DNA from: Dama dama
Taxonomy: Eukaryota; Chordata; Mammalia; Artiodactyla; Cervidae
Assembly (NCBI RefSeq): GCF_033118175.1
Contig: NC_083696.1
Coordinates: 38,301,001-38,365,000 of the forward strand
Direction of reading: 5' to 3'
Length of the DNA: 64,000 nucleotides
Positions 38,801 through 50,800 of this stretch are shown here, in pieces; the first letter of the stretch is position 1; the number at the start of each line of letters is the position of its first letter. Below the pieces are notes generated by a model that did no database searches, had not been told where the DNA came from, and saw only the letters and a list, made by a program, of their open reading frames with translations. The position numbers and the translations under genes were made by a program.

Positions 38801-41800
38801 AAATATTTGGCTAACCAGAAACTAATAAGTATGCATCCTAAGTAGATGCACTATTACCTTTAGTATACAGAGCTTATAAAAACTGAGAATGAAAACTTTA
38901 GAAAATTATAAATACATATGAGTGCCAGATAACTCACTGTCATTTTTTTTTTTTTTTTGATGCAACAGAGTTATAGAAGTCAACTTTCCACCCCTCAAAC
39001 AGGTAAAGAATTTTAAACATCAGTTTGCCAAGCAGGCAGATAGTAATTAGTGCCCATCTATGGAAAGCGTTCTGGTAATACGTGCGTCTCCAGTCATAAG
39101 CTTATTCCTATCATCTGAGCCAGAAATCCTACTTCTGGGAATTTTCTTGGGGAGACAGTCCTAAATATGAAAAAGATAGTATGTATCTTTTGGAGAAGGC
39201 GATGGCAACCCACCCCAGTACTCTTGCCTGGAAAATCCCATGGACGGAGGAGCCTGGTGGGCTGCAGTCCATGGGGTCGCTAGGAGTCAGACACGACTGA
39301 GAGACTTCACTTTCACTTTTCACTTTCATGCATTGGAGAAGGAAATGGCAACCCACTCCAGTGTTCTTGCCTGGAGTATCCCGGGGATGGGGGAGCCTGG
39401 TGGGCTGCTGTCTGTGGGGTCACACAGAGTCGGACACGACTGAAGCGACTTAGCAGCAGCAGCAGCAGTGTGTATCTTTCATAGTGTATATCTTATATAC
39501 CTTCATATATAAAGATAGTCATACCAGAGTTATCTAAATTTATAATGGTGACAAACTGGAATACTTAAGTGTTTACCTAGGGGATTTCATGCTTGGGAAG
39601 AAAAAAAAATAATCCAAGCAATGGAATATTACACAGCCACAAAAAGTATTTATGAAGAGCACGAAAACATTTGAAAAGTATTTTGTTAAGAAGGAAGAGA
39701 AGGAATATTTTCTTACAGTTTTGATAAAAAAATTATACAGAGACAGCAATTAGTTTTTAGCAATTTAGTTTTTAGCAATTAGACAGCTAATTAGTTTAAG
39801 AATTTTCCACTCTAACAAATTACATCCTTAGGTTAGGAGTTCTAAAACAACAGAAATGGTGAGGAGGAGCCAAGATGGCGGAGGAATAGGACGGGGAGAC
39901 CACTTCCTCCCTTACAAATTCATCGAAAGAACAATTGAACACTGAGCAAACTTCACAAAACAACTTCTGATAGCTAGCAGAGGACATCAGACGCCCAGAA
40001 AAGCAGCCCATTGTCTTCAAAAGGAGGTAGGACAAAATATAAAAGATAAAAAGAGAGACAAAAGAGCTAGGGACGGAGACCCGTCCCGGGAAGGGAGTCT
40101 TAATAGAGGAAGTTTCCAAACACCAGGAAACCCTCCCACTGGTGGGTCTGGGGGAAGTTTTTGAATCTCAGAGGGCAACCTAACTGGGAGGAAACATAAA
40201 TAAAACCCGCAGATTATGTGCCTAAAAGCAACTCCCAGCAGAAAAGTACCCCAGACGCCCATATCCGCCACCAGCAAGTGGGGGCAGAACGGAGAGGAGC
40301 CGGTGCATTGCTTAGGGTAAGGACCAGGCCGAAGGCCCTGAGAGCAATCGGAGGGAGCTTTCATGAGATACCAACTTAAGCTGTGGGATAGCAAGAGAGA
40401 GAGAGAAAATTAACCGGCCTGAACACACTGCCGGCCTTTCATAGAAAAAAGGACTGATCCCCGCCAGAGGCAGGAGGCATGGGAAAGGGGAAAGGGGCAA
40501 ACTCGGCCCCAGAGACGGCATTCCCTAACACACTGCAAACAGGCCTCCAGTTTCTAACCAAAGACTTCCTGAGATTCTGGATGGTTGACATCTGCCAGGA
40601 GGGTCTCGGCTAAACACAAGGCACACGCACCCCACTGGCGCGCGCGGAAACTGAGGCGGGGACGGCGGAGGGGATAAGGCGCACCGCACCCGGGGAGAGG
40701 GCCCCCGTCAAGCTCCTGGCTGCCTGAGCTGCTCGGGCAGGGGAAGGCACAAAACGCAGGCACAACCAAGTCCGCGCTTTTGTGGAATACCCGAAAACTG
40801 GAACCGCACGCAACGCAGGGCATGCTCCATATAGAGCAGCCGGGAGTCTGAGCAGCATAGACGGGGAAAGCACACACACCCGTGAGCGGGGTGCAAACCC
40901 AGTGTGGCCGGATCACTGTGAGTGCTCCCCACACACAGCGATATCTGTCTGCAGCACCCCTCCCTCCCCGCAGCAGGACTGAACTAGCGAACCTGAACAA
41001 GAGACCACCTTCGCCCGCCTGTGTCAGGGCGGAAACTAGACACTGAAGAGACCTGCAAACAGAAGCCAAATAAACAAAGGGAACCGCTTCAGAAGGGACC
41101 GGTGCAACAGATTAAAATTCCTGTAGGTAACACCGACTACACCGGAAGGGGCCTGTAGGATACTGAGAAGTGTAAGCTGGAACAAGGAGCTATCTGAAAC
41201 TGAACCGAACCCACACTGACCGCAACAGCTCCAGAAAAATTCCTAGATATATTTTTACTTTTTTTTTTTTTTTTCAGTTAAAAAAATTTTTCTTTCTTTT
41301 ATTTTTTCTCTTTTATTTTCTTTTAAAATTCCCTATGACTCCTGCATTACTCCTTAACTTTCATTTTCATATATTTTTATGATTTTTTTAATTAGGAAAA
41401 AAAATTTTTTTCTTGTTTTTTTTCTTCTTTTTTCCCCCTCTTATTTTCTTTTAAAGTCCTCTATTACTCCTCTATTACTCCTTAACTTTCATTTTCATTT
41501 CACTATAACCTTGTAAAAAAAAAAAAAAGAAGCCCTATTTTTAAACCGAACTTCATATATATTTCTAAAATTTTCTGTGTCTTTATTTTTGCTTTTAATA
41601 TTGTATTTTTAAGAGTCTAACCTCTACTCTAGATTTTTAATTTTTGTTTTTCAGTATGTGATATAAATTTTGGACATTTAAGAATCCAATATTCAGTTTC
41701 CATTTCTATTCAGGAGTGTGTTGATTATTCTCTCCCAATCTTGACTCTCCGTTATCTCCCCCAGATCACCTCTATTTCCTCCTTTCCCCTTCTCTTCCCA

Positions 41801-44800
41801 ATCCAATTCTGTGAATCTTGGTGGGTGTCTGGGCTACGGAGAACACTTTGGGAACAGAGAACTGCGTAGATCTGTCTCTCTCCTCTTGAGTTCCCCCTTT
41901 TCTCCTCCTGCTCATCTCTATCTCCCTCCTCCCTCTCCTCTTCTTCATGTAATTCTGTGAACCTCTCTGGGTGTTTCTCACGGTGGAGAATCTTTTCACC
42001 ATTAACCTAGAAGTTTTATTATCATTGCTGTATAGTAGGAGAAGTCTTGAGACTACTGGAAGAATAAAACTGAAATCCAGAGGCAGGAGACTTAAGCCTA
42101 AAACCTGAGAACACCAGAAAACTCCTGACTACACAGAACATTAAGTAATAAGAGACCATCCAAAAGCCTCCATACCTACACTGAAACCAACCACCACCCA
42201 AGAGCCAGTAAGTTCCACAGCAAGACATACCACACAAATTCTTCAGCAACGCAGGAACATAGACCAGAGCGTCAACATACAGGCTGCCCAAAGTCACACC
42301 TAACACATAGACCCATCTCAAAACTCATTACTGGACACTCCATTGCACTCCAGAGAGAAGAAATCCAGTTCCACACACCAGAACACTGACGCAAGCTTCC
42401 CTAACCAGGAAACCTTGACAAGCCAATTGTCCAACCCCACCCACTGGGTGAAACCTCCACAATAAAAAGGAACCACAGATCACCAGAATACAGAAAGCCC
42501 ACTCCAGACACAGCAATCTAAACAAGATGAAAAGGCAGAGAAACACCCAACAGGTAAAGGAACATGAAAAATGCCCAACAAGTCAAACAAAAGAGGAGGA
42601 GACAGGAAATCTACCTGAAAAAGAATTTAGAATAATGATAATAAAAAGGATCCAAAATCTTGAAAACAAAATGGAGTTACAGATAAATAGCCTGGAGACA
42701 AGGATTGAGAAGATGCAAGAAATGTTTAATAAGGACCTAGAAGAAATAAAAAAGAGCCAATTAAAAATGAATAATGCAATAAATGAGATCAAAAACTCTG
42801 GAGGGAACCAAGAGTAGAATAACGGAGACAAAAGATAGGATAAGTGAGGTAGAAGATAAAATGGTGGAAATAAATGAAGCAGAGAGGAAAAAAGAAAAAA
42901 GAATCAAAAGAGATGAGGACAACCTCAGGGACCTCTGGGACAATGTGAAATGCCCCAACATTAGAATCATAGGAGTCCCAGAAGAAGAAGACAAAAAGAA
43001 AGGCCATGAGAAAATACTCGAGGAGAAAATAGCTGAAAACTTCCCTAAAATGGGGAAGGAAATAGCCACCCAAGTCCAAGAAGCCCAGAGAGTCCCAAAC
43101 AGGATAAACCCAAGGCGAAACACCCCAAGACACATATTAATCAAATTAACAAAAATCAAACACAAAGAACAAATATTAAAAGCAGCAAGGGAGAAACAAC
43201 AAATAACACACAAAGGAATTCCCATAAGGATAACAGCTGATCTATCAATACAAACCCTTCACGCTAGAAGGGAATGGCAGGACATACTTAAAGTAATGAA
43301 AGAGAATAATCTACAACCTAGATTACTGTACCCAGCAAGGATCTCATTCAGATATGAAGGAGAATTCAAAAGCTTTACAGACAAGCAAAAGCTGAGAGAA
43401 TTCAGCACCACCAAACCAGCTCTTCAACAAATGCTAAAGGAGCTTCTCTAGACAGGAAACACAGAAAGGTTGTATAAACGTGAACCCAAAACAACAAAGT
43501 AAATGGCAACGGGACCATACCTATCAATAATTACCTTAAATGTAAATGGGTTGAATGCCCCAACCAAAAGACAAAGACTGGCTGAATGGATACAAAAACA
43601 AGACCCCTATATATGCTGTCTACAAGAGACCCACCTCCAAACAAGGGACACATACAGACTAAAAGTGAAGGGCTGGAAAAAAATATTTCACGCAAACGGA
43701 GAACAAAAGAAAGCAGGAGTCACAATACTCATATCAGATAAAATAGACTTTCAAATAAAGGCTGTGAAAAGAGACAAAGAAGGACACTACATAATGATCA
43801 AAGGATCAATCCAAGAAGAAGATATAACAATTATAAATATATATGCACCCAACATAGGAGCACCGCAATATGTAAGGCAAACACTAACGAGTATGAAAGA
43901 GGAAATTAATAGTAACACAATAATAGTGGGAGACTTTAATACCCCACTCACATCTATGGATAGTTCAACTAAACAGAAAATTAACAAGGAAACACAAACT
44001 TTAAATGACACAATGGACCAGCTAGACCTAATTGATATCTATAGGACATTTCACCCCAAAACAATCAACTTCACCTTTTTCTCAAGTGCACACGGAACCT
44101 TCTCCAGAATAGATCACATCCTAGGCCATAAATCTACTCTTGGTAAATTCAAAAAAACTGAAATCATTCCAGTCATCTTTTCTGACCACAGTGCAGTAAG
44201 ATTAGATCTCAATTACAGGAAAAAAATTGTTAAAAATTCAAACATATGGAGGCTAAATAACACGCTTCTGAATAACCAACAAATCATAGAAGAAATCAAA
44301 AAAGAAATCAAAATATGCATAGAAATGAATGAAAATGAAAACACAACAACCCAAAACCTATGGGACACTGTAAAAGCAGTGCTAAGGGGAAGGTTCATAG
44401 CATTACAGGCTTACATCAAGAAACAAGAAAAAAGTCAAATAAATAACCTAACTCTACACCTAAAGCAACTAGAGAAAGAAGAAATGAAGAACCCCAGGGT
44501 TAGTAGAAGGAAAGAAATCTTAAAAATTAGGGCAGAAATAAATGCAAAAGAAACTAAAGAGACCATAGCAAAAATCAACAAAGCTAAAAGCTGGTTTTTT
44601 GAAAAAATAAACAAAATTGACAAACCATTAGCAAGACTCATTAAGAAACAAAGGGAGATGAACCAAATTAACAAAATTAGAAACGAAAATGGAGAGATCA
44701 CAACAGACAACACTGAAATACAAAGGATCATAAGAGACTACGACCAGCAGCTCTATGCCAATAAAATGGACAACTTGGAAGAAATGGACAAATTCTTAGA

Positions 44801-47800
44801 AAAGTATAACTTTCCAAAACTGAACCAGGAAGAAACAGAAGATCTTAACAGACCCATCACAAGCAAGGAAATCGAAACTGTAATCAGAAATCTTCCAGCA
44901 AACAAAAGCCCAGGACCAGATGGCTTCACAGCTGAATTCTACCAAAAATTTAGAGAAGAGCTAACACCTATCTTACTCAAACTCTTCCAGAAAATTGCAG
45001 AAGAAGGTAAGCTTCCAAACTCATTCTATGAGGCCACCATCACCCTAATTCCAAAACCAGACAAAGATGCCACAAAAAAAAGAAAACTATAGGCCAATAT
45101 CACTGATGAATATAGATGCAAAAATCCTTAACAAAATTTTAGCAAACAGAATCCAACAACATATTAAAAAAATCATACACCATGACCAAGTGGGCTTTAT
45201 CCCAGGAAGGCAAGGATTCTTTAATATCCGTAAATCAATCAATGTAATACACCACATTAACAAATTGAAAGATAAAAACCATATGATTATCTCAATAGAT
45301 GCAGAAAAAGCCTTTGACAAAATTCAACATCCATTTATGATTAAAACTCTCCAGAAAGCAGGAATAGAAGGAACATACCTCAACATAATAAAAGTTATAT
45401 ATGACAAACCCACAGCAAGCATTACCCTCAATGGTGAAAAATTGAAAGCATTTCCCCTGAAATCAGGGACAAGACAAGGGTGCCCACTCTCACCACTACT
45501 ATTCAACATAGTGTTGGAAGTTTTGGCCACAGCAATCAGAGCAGAAAAAGAAGTAAAAGGAATCCAGATAGGAAAAGAAGAAGTGAAACTCGCGCTGTTT
45601 GCAGATGACATGATCCTCTACATAGAAAACCCTAAAGACTCTACCAGAAAATTACTAGAGCTAATCAACGAATATAGTAAAGTTGCAGGATATAAAATTA
45701 ACACACAGAAATCCCTTGCATTCCTATACACTAACAATGAGAAAACAGAAAGAGCAATTAAGGAAACAATACCATTCACCATTGCAACAAAAAGAATAAA
45801 ATACTTAGGAGTATATCTACCTAAAGAAACAAAAGACCTATACACAGAAAACTATAAAACATTGATGAAAGAAATCAAAGAGGACACAGACGGAGAAATA
45901 TACCGTGTTCATGGATTGGAAGAATCAATATTGTCAAAATGGCTATACTACCCAAAGCAATCTATAGATTCAATGCAATCCCTATCAAGCTACCAAAGGT
46001 ATTTTTCACAGAACTAGAACAAATAATTTCACAATTTGTATGGAAATTCAAAAAACCTCGAATAGCCAAAGTAATCTTGAGAAAGAAGAATGGAACTGGA
46101 GGAATCAACCTGCCCGACTTCAGACTCTACCACAAAGCCACAGTCATCAAGACAGTATGGTACTGGCACAAAGACAGAAATATAGACCAATGGAAGAGAA
46201 TAGAAAGCCCAGAGATAAATCCACAAACCTATGGACACCTTATCTTTGACAAAGGAGGCAAGGATATACAATGGAAAAAAGACAACCTCTTTAACAAGTG
46301 GTGCTGGGAAAACTGGTCAACCACTTGTAAAAGAATGAAACTAGAACACTTTCTAACACCATACACAAAAATAAACTCAAAATGGATTAAAGATCTAAAT
46401 GGAAGACCAGAAACTATAAAACTCCTAGAGGAGAACATAGGCAAAACACCCTCTGACATAAATCACAGCAGGATCCTCTATGACCCACCTCCCAGAATAT
46501 TGGGAATAAAAGCACAAATAAACAAACGGGACCTAATGAAACTTAAAAGCTTTTGCACAACAAAGGAAACTATAAGCAAGGTGAAAAGACAGCCCTCAGA
46601 TTGGGAGAAAATAATAGCAAACGAAGCAACAGACAAAGGATTAATCTCAAAAATATACAAGCAACTCCTGCAGCTCAATTCCAGAAAAATAAATGACCCA
46701 ATCAAAAAATGGGCCAAAGAACTAAACAGACATTTCTCCAAAGAAGACATACAGATGGCTAACAAACACATGAAAAGATGCTCAACATCACCCATTATCA
46801 GAGAAACGCAAATCAAAACCACAATGAGGTATCATTACATGCCAGTCAGGATGGCTGCTATCCTAAAGTCTACAAGCAATAAATGCTGGAGAGGGTGTGG
46901 AGAAAAGGGAACCCTCTTACACTGTTGGTGGGAATGCAAACTAGTACAGCCGCTATGGAAAACAGTGTGGAGATTTCTTAAAAAACTGGAAATAGAAGTG
47001 CCATATGACCCAGCAATCCCACTTCTAGGCATACACACCAAGGAAACCAGATCTGAAAGAGACACGTGCACCCCAATGTTCATCGCAGCACTGTTTATAA
47101 TAGCCAGGACATGGAAGCAACCTAGATGCCCATCAGCAGAAGAATGGATAAGGAAGCTATGGTACATATACACCATGGAATATTACTCAGCCATTAAAAA
47201 GAATTCATTTGAACCAGTTCTAATGAGATGGATGAAACTGGAGCCCATTATACAGAGTGAAGTAAGCCAGAAAGATAAAGACCATTACAGTATACCAACA
47301 CATATATATGGAATTTAGAAAGATGGTAATGATAACCCTATATGCAAAACAGAAAAAGAGACACAGATGCACAGAACAGACTTTTGGACTCTGTGGGAGA
47401 AGGCGAGGGTGGGATGTTTTGAGAGAACAGCATCAAAACATGTATATTATCTAGGGTGAAACAGATCACCTGCCCAGGTTGGATGCATGAGACAAGTGCT
47501 CGGGCCTGGTGCACTGGGAAGACCCAGAGGGATCGGGTAGAGAGGGAGGTGGGAGCGGGGATCGGGATGGGGAATACGTGTAAATCCATGGCTGATTCAT
47601 GTCAATATATGACAAAAACCACTACAATATTATAAAGTAATTAGCCTCCAACTAATTAAAATAAATGAAAGAAAATAAAACAATAAAACAACAGAAATAT
47701 ATCTGGTTATTTATTTTTAGAATCTGTGTTTCCTCCCAACTATTTCTCACTCAGGGTAACTGTCAATACATGACCAAGTAAATATGCCAAAAATAACGTT

Positions 47801-50800
47801 TCCTAATTGCTTCCACTTCAGAAGACAATTACAAGGTGGTTTAAAAAAAAAACAAAGAAAGTAACTCAATCTTCAAAAACTGACCCCCAATCATCACCAC
47901 CTTGGTATCTAAATTTTAACTGTTTTCCCTTGTTACCTGAATTAAAATTTAGTTTCAATTAGCAAAACTCCTTGGAGTTAAAACTAAGTTAACAAAAGGA
48001 CATGGAGGTACGAAAAAACGATTTGCTGGAAAGCCCATTATTTTACATGAAATCATAGTCATTTACATGACTTTGGTCTCTTTCTCCTCAGTTTTTGGAA
48101 ATGTAACGGGATAAACCTATACAGAGAGTGGAACATAATTATCTTCAAAACTCTTTTTCTTTGTGCCTTAATTTACAGCATTGGGATCATACAGCAGACA
48201 AAAGTGAGGAGACTCATCAGATGAGAATGCATTCTACAGAACTTACAAAATACAGCTGCGAGACAATGCTCTGAAGTCTTAACTGCCATCAGTGTCAGTG
48301 GGAAGTTGAGGTGGGCAGTCCCCAGCAGGGTCTGTTTTATATCAGAGGACGATAAGGAAAGGGCCAGAGTCCAAGGACTCAGCTCTGAGCACCACCACTC
48401 CCGAGCCCCACCAAGCCCCCTCCCCCCTTGGTACATAGGGCCGAGTACCTTGTCCTTTGTGATTCACTTCTTTGGTTGCTATCACTTTATTCAAGACTGA
48501 CGTGAGTGGTTCATTCTCCCCGATCACGTGGGATGTTATCAGGGGCGACATGATTAGCTGCCTCTGTCGGATATAGGTTTCCATGGCAATTCTGGGAAAA
48601 TGAGAAATAACCGGTAAGACAAAAAGAGGAAGTCTCTGCAGCAGAGCCTCAGATACTGCTGGGTTTGATCGGCCTATCATTTGAAAATATAAACAGTAAA
48701 GCAACCTAACGACAAGATATTTTCCATCTTTATTTTCCCACTGGGTGCCTATCTTAGCAAATTCATCTCAAAATGACTTGGGGGGAAAAGGGGGAAAAAA
48801 GCAACTCAAGAACAAACAAAACTGATGGTCAAATGATAAGGCTGAAACCAGACGCAGTGCTTAACGTGCTTTCCAAGGTGGGAGAGGCTGCAGGAATGGA
48901 ACTGCAGAAGAAGGGTGGAAGCAGGGGCAAGAGACCCAGCCCCCAGTTCTGGTTCTTGACAGTAAGCTCTGCTGGAGCCTCCCCTTCAGGCTTCAGTTCC
49001 TTCCTCTGTGAAGAAACAGACCTGAAACACAGGCCTTGAGAGCTCCCACCTACCTCCAACACTCAGTGTACAAGAGCGGTGCGTATGCAGTGGATTGTGG
49101 ATGGCGTCTGTAGAATCCCATGTGATGATGAACTATATATAGGGTTGCAATGGCACAGCAAACAAGCCTCACTGTAACAATCAAATCAGGCTGAGAGTCT
49201 TACAGGGGGATCAAAGAGGGGAGCACAGCCCCCCTTCTATGGACAGCACAAGCACTATCGGGCACTCCCTATCAGCCTGTGTGGGACAATGGTCGCCAGT
49301 CTTCTCTGCTGTGGTTTTGGTCTCTTGCCCACAACACACAGACCAGCTTGCTCTTCAGGGTTCAGATCTGTATCTGACAACACACAGGAAGCATACTGCA
49401 GTATAGGCGCATGGTGGCTCAGTCGGTAAAGAAACCACCTGCAGTGCTGGAGAACCGGGTTCAATCCCTGGGATGGGAAGATCCTCTGGAGAAAGAAATG
49501 GCAACCCACTCCAGTATTCTTGCCTGGGAAATCCCATGGATGGAGGAGTCTGGCAGGCTACAGTCCACGGGGTCGCAAGAGCTGAATACGGACTTAGGGA
49601 CTACACCACCATCACCACACTGCAGTGTGTTCCTTAAAAGTGGGATTGCTGCAGAATGCGTTGTTTCCAAATGACACCCTCTCAGTCTAGCAGGATATGC
49701 CTATAAAAACTGTCCCAATACAATCGCTGTAAAGCTTTTGAGGTTAAGTTACAAAAGCTCTGCCATAAATCTTGGGAGTTCAATGCTAGAGGCCATGATT
49801 TGCATCGTGAAGGCTTTAAAGTGGCTGCTGGCTGCAAACTGAGTGGTAATCAAATTAGGGCTGGGCTCCTCAGAGACTCAAAGCTTTTATTATTCTGTAG
49901 TGGAGACAAATAATCTGAGGACTCAGTGTTTCAGCATAACTGCTGGAAAGGGCTGGTTCTGAAAGTAAGTGGGAGGCACACAACCAAACCAGAAACCCAC
50001 CTCATAAAGTGAGACAAATACAGAGAAACGCATTCGAGACAATTCATAGCCATAATACTGCTCCTGTTCTACAATTACTTATATTATTTGCATGGAGCAG
50101 ACTAAATTTCATGTCCATGAATGCTGCCTAGATTATTTATATACACACACATAATATTGCATCATATTTTTTTGTTGTTTAGTTGCTAAGTTGTGTCCGA
50201 CTCTTTGCAGCCCCATGGACTGTAGTCTGCCAGGCTCCTCTGTTCATGGGATTTCCCAGGCAAGAATACAGGAGTGGGTTACCATTTTCTTCTCTAGGGG
50301 ATCTTCCCAACCCAGGGATCAAACCTATGTCTCCTGCATTGGCAGGTGGATTCTTTACCGCTAGGCCACTGGGGAAGCCACTGTATCATGTTACCATATA
50401 GTATTTCATATAATGTTCAAGAATCCGCCTATAATGCAGGAGACCCGGGTTCAATCACTGGTTTGGGAAGATGCCTTGGAAAAGGAAATGGCAACCCACT
50501 CCAGTATTCTTACATGGGAAATCCCATGGACAGAGAAGCCTGGTGGGCTACGGTCCATGGCGTCACACAGAGTCAGAATCAGCTGAACAACTAACAGTTC
50601 ATACTCATGAATGCTGCTCCTAGTACATATATTCACAGTGTCTAATAATAGATGTATATATAGCAGAAACAATATTCATAGATGTGAAAATTATCTTTAT
50701 TATAAGCATGTTTTTATAGTTTATATATTCATGTCTATGTATTTTAATATTTATTGTATTATACAAGACACAGCAAACTGCCAAGATGTTATTAAATTTT

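Larger units (their letters stand above)
39858..47683 (+). mobile_element. Full-length ruminant L1 with perfect 15-bp target-site duplication
   Basis: The element is 7826 bases: a 5' UTR (39858-42526, starting ggtgaggaggagccaagatg), ORF1, ORF2, a short 3' UTR and an A-rich end. The direct repeats taaaacaacagaaat at 39843-39857 and 47684-47698 match perfectly, which points to a recent, complete insertion by target-primed reverse transcription. It lies antisense to DOCK5. ORF1 and ORF2 carry frame breaks, so this copy should not mobilise itself. Confidence 0.95.
37992..48448 (-). other. DOCK5: DOCK5 intron between window exons 7 and 6 (carries full-length L1)
   Basis: This 10.5 kb intron is mostly L1: an old copy at 38080-39840 and a full-length copy at 39858-47683. 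Positions 47699-48448, next to exon 6, show nothing I can name. Confidence 0.8.

Noticed and set aside
43503..47318. Long open frames coding for endonuclease and reverse transcriptase as possible host genes
   Set aside because: They are L1 ORF2 within a complete L1 flanked by a target-site duplication.
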